Source: Sorghum bicolor
Lineage: Eukaryota; Streptophyta; Magnoliopsida; Poales; Poaceae
DNA: 64,000 bases
Reading direction: 5' to 3'
Assembly: GCF_000003195.3 (NCBI RefSeq)
Contig: NC_012879.2
Span: 39,638,565 to 39,702,564, forward strand
The translations under genes and the position numbers were made by a program. The notes beneath the pieces were generated by a model. It worked only from the letters and a program-made list of their open reading frames with translations. It made no database searches and was not told the DNA's origin. Below, piece after piece: positions 23,502 to 35,162 of the stretch. Numbering within the stretch: position 1 is the stretch's first letter; each line of letters starts with the position of its first letter.

Positions 23502-24690
23502 TTATGCATCAACCCAGATACTGGGGTAGTATCTTTTTAAGTACATTCCATTTAACGCCCTAGGAAATTTAACTTCTTTGAGAGATTCTAAAACATAGGC
23601 GTTGCCTGGGGCAGACCGATTTATCCGATAAGGACCTTCCCTATTAGGAGACCATTTTCCAAATTTTGAACTTTTAGTGCCAATCGATGAAATTAATTTC
23701 CAAACTAAATCCCCATCGGCAAATTCCTTGGCCTTTACCTTTTTATCATACCACTTAGCCACTCTCTTTTTATTTTCTTCTATGCTAATTAAAGCTCTTA
23801 ACTGATGCCCTGCTAAATCATCTAACTCATCTTTCATCAGAGTAGCATAGTCATTGGTAGTTAACTGATCGTGAGAAAGGATTTGCCTAGAACCAATTTT
23901 AATCTCCCAAGGTAGTAATGCATCATGTCCATACACCAGTTGATAAGGTGACACTTTGGATGAACAATGACATGCCATCCGATACGACCACAAGGCTTCA
24001 TTTAACATAGTATGCCATCGTCTGGGATTTTCCTCAATCTTCCGCTTAATGAGCTTAATAATTCCTTTGTTGGAAGATTTGGCCTGTCCATTGGCTTGAG
24101 CATAGTAAGGAGAAGAATTCAACACATTAATCTCCATACCGATTGCAAACTCATCAAACTCCCCGGACGTAATCATAGTGCCCCGATCGGTAGTGATTGT
24201 TTGGGGAATGCCAAATCGGTAAACAATATGCTCCTTTACATAATCGATCATGTTGGCCGTTGTCACTTTCTTCAAAGGAATAGCCTTAACCCATTTAGTG
24301 AAATAATCAATGGCAACAAGGATAAACTTATGCCCTTTACTCGATGGCGGATAAATTTGACCGATGAGATCAATAACCGAACCCCAGAACGGCAGAGGTT
24401 TAATAATAGGATCCATAGCCGATGTGGGCGCCCTTTGAATATTGCCAAAACTTCTGACATCCTTGACACCCTTTGAAATACTTGAAACAATCCTCAAGTA
24501 TAGTCCGCCAATAATATCCCTTCATTCTAATCATCCACTTAATTTTAAAAGCTGACTGATGTGCTCCACATACTCCCTCACGAATTTCACCCATCAAACT
24601 TTTGGACTCATCATCACTCAAACATCTAAGCAAAACTCCATCTATCGTACGATAATATTATTCCTCATCAAGGAGTACATACTTTGTAGC
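23502..24690 (-). pseudogene. El-3 integrase (Tat type), catalytic Glu replaced
   Basis: The zinc-binding N-terminus (24633-24400) shows G-V-C-G-A-H and a C-Q-G-C-Q pair, but the first His of the HHCC set reads Arg. The core (24497-23502) has the first Asp in V-A-I-D-Y-F-T-K-W and the second in T-T-D-R-G-T. At the third position the family has A-E-S-S-N-K; here codon 24078-24080 is AAA, giving A-K-S-S-N-K, so the catalytic Glu is lost. The C-terminal part has K-V-K-A-K-E-F-A-D-G-D-L-V-W and ends at 23502. A frameshift separates the zinc region from the core near 24490. Confidence 0.85.
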
Positions 24691-24747
24691 TTGAAATCTA
24701 ATACGTCTCTCAACTTTCCTAGACGGATCTTTTAAATAATCAATAAT

Positions 24748-25726
24748 TTATTTTCTCCAATCATCGGCACTGATTACCGATAATACTTCCAAGATGGGTT
24801 GATATCCCGAGGCATGTTGAGCTAACCGGTTAGGTTCCTCATTATGCAACCGAGGAATATGCTCTAATCGGAAATCCCTAAATTCCTTCAACAATTGTAC
24901 ACATCTTTCATAACATGCTAGCAAAGCTTCACTTCGGCATTCATAAATCCCAGCCAACTGATTTTATAACAAGAATAGAATCACCGAAAATTTCGACAGC
25001 ATCGGCATGAACTTACTTTAATAATTCTAACCCTTTGATTAGGGCTTGGTACTCAGCTTCATTGTTTGTCGATGTAGCAACAATCGGTAAAGAAAATTCA
25101 TATTTCTTTCCCAGAGGAGAAATCAATACTACACCGATACCTGCCCCTTGATCACATGTAGATCCATCAAAGAAGAGTGTCCAAGGAACAATTTCTAGAG
25201 CATCCACCACACCACAATGTTGAGATACAAAATCGGCCATGACTTGCCCTTCAACTGCTTTAGCCGATTCATAACGTAGGTCAAACTTTGATAATGCTAG
25301 TATCCATTTGCTGATTCTACCACTCATAATCGGCATCGACAACATGTATCTGACTACGTCATCCTTGCATACGATAGTACATTCGGCCGATAACAAGTAA
25401 TGTCTTAACTTGATGCAAGAAAAGTACAAGCATAAGCATAATTTTTCAATTGCCGAATACCTTGTCTCAGCATCCACCAATCTTCTACTCAGGTAGTAAA
25501 TTACATGTTCTTTCCCTTCAAATTCTTAAATGAGAGCTGAACCGATGACCGCATCATCGGTAGATAAATATAATCTGAAGGGCTTTCCATGTTGAGGTGG
25601 AACCAAGACTGGAGGATTTGCCAAATAATTCTTGATTTCATCCAAGGCTAATTGTTGCTCTTTTCCCCACACAAACTCCTGATCGGCTTTCAATTTAAGC
25701 AAAGGGGTGAAAGCACAAATCTTACC
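24748..25726 (-). pseudogene. El-3 RNase H and second (archaeal-type) RNase H
   Basis: Two RNase H-fold regions follow RT, the mark of the Tat lineage. The first (25726-~25290) holds the T-R-Y-S-A-I-E-K-L segment and L-R-H-Y-L-L. The second starts with W-T-L-F-F-D-G-S near 25175, continues N-N-E-A-E-Y-Q-A-L near 25045, and after a TAA at 25013 resumes with Y-E-C-R-S-E-A and H-I-P-R-L-H-N-E-E (24957-24748). In-frame stops at 25727 and near 25528, plus the one at 25013, break it. Both degrade RNA in hybrids; the second copy is thought to replace connection functions. Confidence 0.8.
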
Positions 25727-26586
25727 CTACAAATTGGATATAAATCGTCTGATAAAATTAATCTCGCCGATTAATGACTGAAGTTTAGTTTTATTGGTAG
25801 GAGCAACTATTTTGCTGATTGCATCAATGGATCTCCTGCTAATTTTAATTCCTCTCTGATGCACCATGAAACCTAGAAACTGACCTGCCGATACATCAAA
25901 TGCACATTTATTAGGGTTCATCTTCAAACCATGTTTCCTCGTGCACTGCAACACTTTTCGCAAACCGGCTAGATGTTTTACGAAATCTCCAGACTTAACC
26001 ACCACATCATCAATATAGATTTCTACCAACTTGCCGATGAACTCGTGGAAAATAAAATTCATGGCCCTTCGATAAGTAGCACCATCATTTTTCAAGCCAA
26101 AAGTCATGACTATCCACTCAAACAACCCAACATGACTAGGACATCTAAATGCGGTTTTGGGAATATCCTCCTCAGCCATGAATATTTGATTGTATCCTGC
26201 ATTGCCATCCATGAAACTAATAATTCAATGTCCAGTTGTAGCATCAACCAACAAATCGGCAACTGGCATTGGAAAACCATCCATCGGTGTAGCTTTATTG
26301 AGATTCCTAAAGTCGATGCAAACACGAAGTTTTCCATTCTTTTTGAGACCGAAACAACATTAGAAATCCATTCGGCATACCGACACTGCCAAATAAACTT
26401 AGCCTCAATGAGTTTGGTTATTTCGGCCTTAATATCAGGAATAATATTAGGGTTACATCGGCGTGCTGGCTGCTGATGTGGCCGAAATCCAGATTTAATA
26501 GGTAGCCAATGTTCAACAATTGATCGGTCTAAACCAGGCATCTCGGTATAATCCCAAGCAATGCAATCTTTATATTCTCTTAACAA
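25727..26586 (-). pseudogene. El-3 reverse transcriptase (Tat type)
   Basis: The upstream frame (26586-26110) has C-I-A-W-D-Y-T-E-M-P-G-L and A-E-W-I-S-N-V-V. A single-base loss in an A run near 26340 shifts the frame. The downstream frame (26212-25727) has F-M-D-G-N-A-G-Y-N-Q, M-T-F-G-L-K-N, the intact catalytic Y-I-D-D (near residue 66 of that frame), and F-L-G-F-M-V-H. A TGA near 26221 interrupts the palm. The homologous El-2 pieces at 1820 and 38891 align residue for residue. Confidence 0.85.
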
Positions 26587-26987
26587 ATCGGTTAATTGCT
26601 ACTTACATTCAGAATCTAACTTAGCACTAATAAAGGTAGGCCATGGCCTATCACCACTTCCTATATCTACTTCTATTAAATCATCAGCCGATGTAAATCC
26701 CTATCCTAACTTTCCATCATCGGCGAACCTATCCATTAAAACTCTTCATCAGAACCGACTGCTTGGATCGGTGGAATTTCATAATCGGCAACTTTGAGGA
26801 AATCTTTCTCCTAGACCTCTCTGCATTTGGTCCGCTCATAGGTGTCTGATTCCGCCGATGCAATGACATATGAAGAATCTCTCAGGACTATCTCAATTTT
26901 ATCACCTACCAACTGAACAAGACATTGATGCATTGTAGAAGGAATACAACAATTGGCATGAATCCAATCTCTCCCCGGCAGTAAATT

Positions 26988-27245
26988 TTATGCACCTTTT
27001 CCATTGATAACAAAGAAGGTCGTCGGCAAGGTCTTGCTGCCGATGGTTAATTCAACGCATATAGCTCCCTTAACTAGAGACACATTTCCTTCAAAATCAT
27101 TCAACATCATATCGGTCTTGGTTAAATCTTGATCTCCTTTGCCAAGCTTCCGATACATCACATACGACATGATGTTAATTGTAGCTCCCCCATCAATAAG
27201 TATTTTGGAAATCGGCTGCCCATCAACCCGGCCTTTGACAAACAA
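26988..27245 (-). pseudogene. El-3 retropepsin-like protease
   Basis: The active-site stretch I-L-I-D-G-G-A-T-I-N-I-M is the Tat variant of the aspartic protease motif (DGGA in place of DTGA). The frame is continuous with the end of gag at 27503-27258, apart from a stop at 27258-27260, and ends by a stop at 26988 just before the usual G-R-D-W-I-H segment, which is readable after it. The protease cuts the gag-pol polyprotein. Confidence 0.8.
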
Positions 27246-27257
27246 ACCTTTAAGATG

Positions 27258-29723
27258 CTATCTTTCATCATCGGAAGGCTTCTCAAAAATAGCAGTCATT
27301 GGATCAAGTGCTAACTGAGCTATCTGATCAGTGAGACTTAATTCCTCATCATCACTAAAGGGTGCAAGAAACTCCATTGGCAACATAAACACCATGTTAA
27401 AATCTGCAGATGGTCCTTTTCCCTTGTGATCCGATTGCTGCCTATTCACAGGCTTAGAAGAATTTTCTTCCCCATTCAAATTTTCTTGACGTCCTCGCTG
27501 CATCCTCCTTCTCTACGTCCTTGTTAATCCTTCTGGACACCATCGAGAAAGCTTTGTCTTCCATACTGGCTGATAGCGAACCTCCCTTGATTCTACCCGA
27601 TGAGTATTGGCATCTCCGCAGAATATAAATTCATCGAGAACCCGTGCATCTGCCATCTCTTCAAGTTCCTCTTGGTTCCTTGGAAAATGACCAACATGTT
27701 CACCAAGCCTATCATGCACACTAAGCCTGCAGCCCAGCCAATCATGAACTGAAATTCTCCCCCTAATCGGCCCATCGAAACGTCGATCGTTGTTCTGGAA
27801 TCTTTGATCTGACCGATCATATCGATGATAACCACTGCACTCAGCACAGTCTTTGACAGTCGGCAATTTGATATTTTGTTCCCTACAATGAATGAAGAAC
27901 GGGCAATTCTAGTGATCTTTATGCCTATTCCATTCTTCTTGCTCCCTCTCCTCTTGTGGACGCCGATACCGATCCTCACGCTGCTGCCAAGTCTCCCGAT
28001 GCCGCCTATGAGTAATCACAACGCCAGAGCGGGGAGGCCGTCCAGAGCTGCTACCCTCCTTTATCAAGCCTTTACCTTTAGCGTCATTAGTTGTTACTTG
28101 ATGCTGAGGATCCACTGATGCATTCTTTTCAGCTATTTCTGATGTTAAGACCTTAGTCTTACCTTTGGGATCCAACATGTTTGCAGGGAAAGGGTGTTGA
28201 TCAATTTTCATCGGCTTTCGAACTTTGGAATTATCAAACTTAATCCTCCCAGATTCTATAGCCGATTGCAATTCCTGCCTAAACACTTTGCACTCATTTG
28301 TGCTGTGTGATGTTGCATTGTGCCATTTGCAATACTTGATTTTCTTTAACTCCTCTCCCGATGGGATCACATGATTAGGTGATAATTTAATATGTCCCTC
28401 CTGAAGCAAGAAATCAAATATCCTATCGGCCATGGTGATATCGAAAGCAAACTTTTCTGGTTCTTTTTTACCAAAAGGACAAGACATCGGCTTTTTAGTT
28501 TTTACCCACTCTGCCAAGCCGATGACTGGTTCTTCATCAGAATCTGAACTCATTGCCTCATCAACGAATGCCACTTTCTTATTCCAGTCTTTTCTAGGCT
28601 CATAAGCCTTGATATCCTGATCAGAAATCCTCTGCACCAAATGACTCAAACTTTCAAACTCTTGAAAAGCATATTTATCTTTGATGTGTGACAATAATCC
28701 TTAAAAAGCCAAATCGGCTAACTGTCGATCGTCTAGAACCAGACCGTAACACTTGTTCTTTACATCCTACAACCTCTGCCCAAAGCTTTCAACTGATTAA
28801 TCATTACGTTGTCTTAGTCTTACTAAATCAGTAATCTTCTTTTCATGGACTCCAGAAAAGAAATACTTGTGAAACTGCTTTTCTAGATCGGCCTAGGTAA
28901 TAACTAAGTTTGAAGGAAGCAAAATAAACCAGGTAAACGCCGATCCTAACAAAGATGATGAAAATAAACGAACTCTTAACTCATCTCTGTTAGTAGCTTC
29001 TCCACACTGGATGATGAACCGATTGACATGTTCCATGGTTGATGTGTCGTCTTGCCCAGAGAACTTAGTGAAATCCGGTACCTTGTACCGATTTGGGAGT
29101 GGAATTAAATCATAAGTAGGAGGATACGGTGTCTGATAAGAATAAGTGTTAACCTTAGGTTTTATTCCAAGCTAATCTCTCCTAACCTCTGCTATCTTAT
29201 CGGCCCAATAGGTATCGACATCCTGACGATGTGCGGGCTGAATTTCTAGCACCTGCTGATAAGCTTCTACGTGTCTCTGGGGTACACGATCTCCTGGGAA
29301 CATCACATTGGCCATAGCTTGTTGACCACCAATCTATTGAGCGAGATTCATCGGCTAATTTACCGGTCCTTGATTCTGACAACCGACCTGCATCTGTCCT
29401 TGCTGGAATCCCGCAGCCTGATGATTCTGCTGTGTCACATGTGGAAAGAACAACTGCTCTGTCCAACCATTATTGGCGTTCATCGGCATAGGTCCTTCCG
29501 ATGGTTGATAATTAGTTGTCATCGCTGGGTTGGCATAACCTGTTTGAGTCATGAACCTCTATTGAGTTAGTAATGGATTTGCCAACGAATTTGCATTAGT
29601 CATCTAGAACATCGGCATTTGAAAGTTCCCTGTAACAGGTCTTGCAGTAGTAGTTGTTGAATACTAAGGAATTTGAGTCATTGGCGAAACTGGAGGTGCC
29701 GATGTCATAGGAGCCTTCCCTGC
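27258..29723 (-). pseudogene. El-3 gag, C-terminal two thirds (up to the El-6 insertion)
   Basis: The capsid part (28694-27909 and upstream, with many stops up to 29700) has F-E-S-L-S-H-L-V-Q-R-I and an unusual zinc knuckle C-K-W-H-N-A-T-S-H-S-T-N-E-C (C-x2-H-x4-H-x4-C), typical of Tat gags. A charged, Arg-rich linker (27979-27513) follows. Stops include one near 28706 where Gln is expected. El-6 splits the gene at 29723/37409 with a CCTGC target duplication. The El-9 gag (61580-64000) is a close relative in better condition. Confidence 0.8.
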
Positions 29724-30671
29724 TGTTGACACTTGCTAACACCACTTGAATACTAGGTTGTCATCCCCCGCATGGCACTAGAGTGTACTATGGTATTTAT
29801 ACGCACACAGATAATCCGCAAGCGCACGGATACCGTTGAAGCTTTTACCCTGTTAAAGGTTTTATCGTATCCATAGGGAAACGGGAGAACCAACTACGCT
29901 CTAACTTAACCAAGATAAGTAAATAGGTGTGAATAAGAAAGATGGTACAATCGAATAAGAACAATATTAAAGGTAAGATAACAGTGAGTGATAATATGGG
30001 AATAGAGAGTAGAGCAATTCTAGTATATGGGCGATGGTAGCAGAATAGAGAGGATAACTATGGTTTCTCTACTTCAAAGGGGTATGTCTATGTCTGGGAC
30101 GAACCACGTGATAAGAGTACACCACAAAGGATGCTTATCCATAGGCCGATAAACCCTACCCATCCTGCTAACGAGAGGTGGACTACAGGGGACCAACGTA
30201 ACTGTCATCTACGTGGCCTACCACACGATCCAGCTAGTCAGGGGATATTGTCCCCTCAAGTGAACCTGGGCCGTCGGATCAAACCGACATTGATTGAACG
30301 GTTATTCTTGATCCTTTAGGTCGGTGGAGCATAATCCGCGAGGTTGAACGTGATTGGCCACTGTAGCAGGGCGGGCACCCTAAGGACTTGGGCGGGCGCC
30401 TAGGTCCTGGCTCCGTTCGGCCTCCGCTTCCTTCCCGTGGCTTCTGGAGTCTTCTAGATGTAAAATAATTGCGCAGCACGTTGATATCTCTATGTAATCC
30501 CGACGTGTGGGACTTTCTTCCTTATTTCCTGATAACCCCCTGCAGAAATAGACAAACACCAAAACTCGTGGAATTCTGTCAGATAAAACCCTAAGTCTAG
30601 ATGTTGATTTCATTTGGATCCTTTTCTTTGTTTATTTGATAGTTAAATTTGATACTTAAGGACCGTCAACA
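29724..30671 (-). repeat. 3' LTR of El-6 with a ~400-bp internal deletion
   Basis: Identical in plan to 36062-37408 but lacks the segment from ~36593 to ~36986, including the TATA box. The join at ~30247-30253 lies in short tat-containing repeats (ggatat / ttatat). The paired GC boxes at ~30369 and ~30390 carry substitutions. Confidence 0.9.
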
Positions 30672-30673
30672 AA

Positions 30674-30685
30674 CTCCCCCAAGCT
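30674..30685 (-). other. Polypurine tract of El-6
   Basis: The minus strand reads AGCTTGGGGGAG, two bases from the LTR edge. Further copies occur inside the element at 32351-32362 and 34011-34022. Confidence 0.75.
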
Positions 30686-33600
30686 TACCTCTTGCTCGTC
30701 CCTGAGTAAGGATAGACTCAGCTATGGATCATAAGTTGTTGCAATATCTTTAAAAATTGACGGTACACATGCTTTTAAATGAGGTCTCATCTCTGAGTTA
30801 GAGTAAACTGTCAAGACTTAAAACTTACTTACTTTACCTTTCACCATGGGACTTGTAACCGTCACTTCTGTCTTGAGTGGTTAAAAGGTAGAACAGTCCC
30901 GTCAAGTGCCATGTCTCTTATTCTTGATCAGCTATAGCTCTGGAGTTTTTGCAGATTTTCAAATAAAACTCAGAGATTCCTTGTATGACTCTCTAAATCT
31001 CTCTTTTGCGGTATTTCTAGATCCTTACCAAGTTAGTGATGGTATATGCCTTCTCTCAAGATATGTGGTATTTGTGGTATAAGGCATAGTGACATTGCCT
31101 TCTCTCTCACCCTACTCTAATAAGGCTTTAATATCTGGAGCTTATAGGTGGGAGATAAAGTATACATACTTACAAGACATTTATTGTGTAGTCAAACCAT
31201 GGATCCAAAGAAACAAATCAATAAGCCAAATCAAGATGTGCATGTGTGGCGAATGAATGGTGTATGGTGATGATGGTGATAACAATGGAGAAAGTCTAAT
31301 TCTACTTTTGCTCTTTTGAGGGGATACATACCTTCCTTGCTTTTTGAAACTTTATGAGGAGAATGAGATGCTCTTCTTTTTCTTTCCTCTCAGGTGGGTA
31401 TCTTGTACCCCTAATTCTACTGTCGGACACTTGTCCATTTTTACCTCTCGTCTCACTTTTTCTTTCTTTCGAGGTTCCGGGCATTTGCCCCTTTTTATTT
31501 CCTCGTTTATTATTATTTTTCTTTTCTTCTCTTTTCTTTTTTTTTCAGAGCACTCATCTCCTGAAATAATGTAGCAAGTGGTAGTAACCAAAATAACTGG
31601 AGCATTTTTTTCACAGGGAATAACAGGGATAGGAAAATGTTTTTAGCTATTCTCTCCCGGATTAGGAGTAGAATATTTTTGGGTGGTTCTCGAGATGGAC
31701 ATGGATGGATATATGTGGATGGTACTTCCGGAGTAGAAGTAGCATATATGAGTGAACGTGCAAGTGAATCTTGATTTAACCACATGACAAGCTCCTAAGG
31801 GTCTACACAGCTTGACCACACTCAATGCTCATAAGCAGTAAATAAATGTGTGGCTCAAAGTCTAGCAAGCATGTATATATGGCTGTGGTAGGAATTTAAA
31901 CTTTCATCATACAGGAACTCATCATGCAATATTTTAAAGATTTTTCAAAGATAAAATTCTCCTGAATTCTAGCATCTCTAGGAATAGATAAACAGCAGCT
32001 CAACCTTCCCATATCATATCCGTTAACAACTTAGATTTCAGATCAAGTTTTCATCCCACAAGTTTAGATCTAGAGCAAGCTTTAAATTATAACAGTTATG
32101 TCTAAACTTGAGAGAGAACTTCAAATTTACAAATTAGGCAGCGCAACTATTCATCATATCCATGCTAGAGTTTTATTATTAAGATTCAGATTAGCATAGC
32201 CACTTTATTTATTTATTAAACACACTAAGCAAAAGATATATATATATAAGCACAAAATCTTCATTTGGTTTTTCATAGTTTATGTATTTTAATATTCTAA
32301 TATAAATATAAAGATAGGTAGAAATACTTAGCGAGATAAATGGGGGTGCTCTCCCCCAAGCTGAATTTTGACGTAATTTCTCTTGATGTAGCTAGCAGGT
32401 GGCAGAGGTGTATTTGAAAGTTAGCAGCATTCTGACAGCGATGAGAATGTCCTCCGTCTCCTAGTCTTCCTGATTCTTAAATTTTGTGGAGCTCAAATAG
32501 ACAACAAAGCTTGTGGAACTAATTAAGTGTTAGCATAAATATCTAGCCTTCATCACGTTGAGCTTCCTCAATAAATATTACTCCCTGTTTTTATATTTTT
32601 ATTTTATAAAGGACAAAAGAAATATTTATTTTATTTTTATGCCACCACAGTGAAGGGACTTATGGGTTTTATGCCACTCGTATACTCACATGGGGCTTAG
32701 TATTTTTTAACATTTTTATTTTCTTTTCAAGATAGCATGATTAACTAATAATCTATTTAAGGAAAGTAAATAATTAAATAAAAAAGGGAATGCAGAAAGG
32801 ATAAATATGGATAACTACCAATCTTACCTTTCGGCGAGGGTTCAATGTTTTAAGTCTTCTTGACAAGACTTCTCACCGTGTTCATTCTTCACGTGGGTCA
32901 TTTGATTCAGGTGCGGACCTTGACGTCTGCACCTTTTAATACGGTGTCACCCATGTTCTTCGTTTGCCCAGCAGTTCGAAGTGCGGTGTTAGTAGTATCT
33001 TGCTCAGTGTGTTTGTGCTCGTAGTGTACCTGCTCATAGAGACAAGGCAGAGATCAAGTGCATGGGCCCTGTTGGTGGAAAACACCAACAGAACCAAAAG
33101 TGTATTTGTTCTTCTCTAACCTTAAGCATAGTGAGCAAGACAAGTTGATGGATGATAAGTTCATGAGTGTAGCACTTATAACATTTGTCAGATCAGATCG
33201 CTCAACCTTATGGGAAGACAATCTATCTATGTATATGTCTTTTTCTTTATATCTCTCAATGATTGAATGTGTAACATTTTAGCTCATATGATTAGGAGTG
33301 TGGGATCATGGAGCTAGTACTAAGAACAAGGATTAAAGGACTAAACATGTTGAATCAGTTGGGTTGGTTAATCTAGAGTTGTAAATCAAACACGTTTGTC
33401 TCTTTTATTTATATGAACACCAGAACCAAGGAGAAGCTTATAAAAGTGATAGTCAAGTACCTTAAGATGTTACCTTGCTCGAAGAGTGATGGTACAATAT
33501 CATATTGTGGAAGCTTCCCTTTCTTAGCGGTTGTGCGTCATGTTTGTGGCACCCTCCATGGATCATCTCTCTATGATGAATGAGCTATGTCCTCTTGTGC

Positions 33601-34326
33601 AAATTGTTAAACTTCATGTGTCACTCTCTTCGTCTCTGATGTGAGTTTATCTCAGGACTTCCCAAATCGATATTGAAAGTTTTTCTGCAGGGGTTAGTCC
33701 GACAAAATATACCAATATCTACTCAAGCAGTTTTTTTAGTTCAATAACCAAACTAGACTCCATGTCTAATCAGATTAAGGAAGGCTATTTAACCTAAGCA
33801 CCATGCTTAATTTAAATGCCAATGGAAGTATGGCGAGTACTTCTAAACCAACACTTGCTAGTAAATAAACAAAGGTAGCATGACAGCATTTATAGAGATC
33901 TACTCAAGTGGAGATGAAGTAGTGTGATTAGTATTTAACAAATTGAGCATGTCTCAAAGGTAGGGACAACCAGCATAGCAACATGGCAAAGGATGTTTTT
34001 ATGTAAAGTACTCCCCCAAGCTTGAATTTTGCAAAATTCAAGTTTGGATGAATAGATGATTGGTTGGACATACCTTGTGCTTGTCATTCATCTGATCTTC
34101 TTGCTCCAATCCTAGAAAGGTTAGTGACAAGAATACCCGAAGGAATATTTTTTTTTATAATTATCCTTATATGCTCAATACACAAGGTAATGTTGCAAAT
34201 AATTAAAGGCTCATGTTACGATCTGATCAATGTTTATTTTAAGATACTAAGCTTGTCCTTGGGAAACCATCAGTTTATGTTGGCGAAGTGGTTTCCCCTC
34301 CGACGCCAACCTATATCTAGATCAAC
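30686..34326 (-). other. Long 3' non-coding region of El-6
   Basis: About 3.6 kb with no recognisable protein. The part 30985-32900 is shared, inverted, with El-8 (54780-56575), and the palindrome block at 31396-31490 is shared with El-7 and El-8. Two extra polypurine-like tracts lie at 32351 and 34011. An AT microsatellite occurs near 32237. Confidence 0.7.
31396..31490. repeat. Triple palindrome block (El-6 copy)
   Basis: Three inverted repeats in 95 bases: GGGTA-tcttg-TACCC (31396-31410), GGACA-ct-TGTCC (31425-31436) and GGGCA-tt-TGCCC (31479-31490). The same order and sequences recur in El-7 and El-8. Confidence 0.85.
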
Positions 34327-34914
34327 TCAACGAGATCTGCAATATTTATTATAGACATATGCATCGACAACTGCCCTTTTAAAGTTTTTATAAATAGAAA
34401 GGAAGAGGGGGTTGGAGATCTCAAGTGTGGTGATGTCGGAGAGACCAATAGATTGGGAAGATGTTGCATATGAGCATGGAGTAAACGAAGTGGCTATGAA
34501 ATAAATTCCATGCTCATTAATGTTATCTTCGTCTCCAATCTGAATGTTCGGAGTTTCTCCTGGATTGGTCTCACCTATGTCCTCTTCTGTAGTTGGATGA
34601 ATCTCATCTTCAAAGGGAGTCAAGAACTCACCATTTGAAATTGAGCCAAAGTCAGAACCCATTAAGGCTTTTTCCTTATCCATCCATTCTACACATTCTA
34701 GCCATTTAGAACTTGTGATCAAAATAGGGGAGGTGTTAGAATTTTCTATATGGCTTAGCTCTCCTATGGCATTACTTGACATGCCATCCTTATGGTCTTC
34801 ATGACTCCTATGGTTTGGTCGTCTTGGTGAATTGCTAGGATCATCATGAGACTGAAAAGAAGAGGGATAAGAGGGATCTCTAAGGTCAAGGATGGATTTA
34901 GAACTTGTGAACAT
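34327..34914 (-). CDS. Unrecognised 195-residue frame downstream of El-6 gag
   Basis: Not recognised. It is acidic and Ser/Asn-rich, with a D-E-D-N-I-N-E-H segment near the middle and a basic, aromatic C-terminus (F-K-R-A-V-V-D-A-Y). No zinc knuckle or protease motif is visible. It lies 248 bases downstream of gag in another frame and could be the frameshifted C-terminal part of the gag protein, or a short independent frame. No membrane segment is evident. Low confidence that it is expressed as drawn. Confidence 0.35.
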   Translation of the reverse strand: MFTSSKSILDLRDPSYPSSFQSHDDPSNSPRRPNHRSHEDHKDGMSSNAIGELSHIENSNTSPILITSSKWLECVEWMDKEKALMGSDFGSISNGEFLTPFEDEIHPTTEEDIGETNPGETPNIQIGDEDNINEHGIYFIATSFTPCSYATSSQSIGLSDITTLEISNPLFLSIYKNFKRAVVDAYVYNKYCRSR

Positions 34915-35162
34915 GGAAGGGGAGTAGATAGAATTGTCTATATGGCTTAGCTCTCCTTCACTTGATATGTCATCCTCGACTTCTTCATGATAGGAACTAG
35001 GACAGTCTCTAAGAGAAACATTATTGCAATGAATTGAATTATCCCTGCTTGAAGGTCTCTTATAGAACCAGAAGTCTAAACCATCAGGATCTGAAAGATT
35101 TAAGGTCGGAATTTCTTCCTCCCTTGGAGAATTTTGGGGTATTGATGGTTTAGGATCGATAG

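Noticed and set aside
30279..30613. Minus-strand frames of 60-80 codons at 30279-30613 and 37016-37350
   Set aside because: They are the same LTR sequence in the two El-6 LTRs, overlap the GC boxes and have no domain.
31344..31591. Overlapping frames in the palindrome region of El-6, and their relatives at 41518-41851 and 55968-56316
   Set aside because: Open on both strands because of polypyrimidine composition; symmetry of the palindromes, not codons, is what is shared.
34327..34914. El-6 unknown frame considered as a protease
   Set aside because: No Asp-x-Gly active-site segment and no I-x-G-R-P-type second region.
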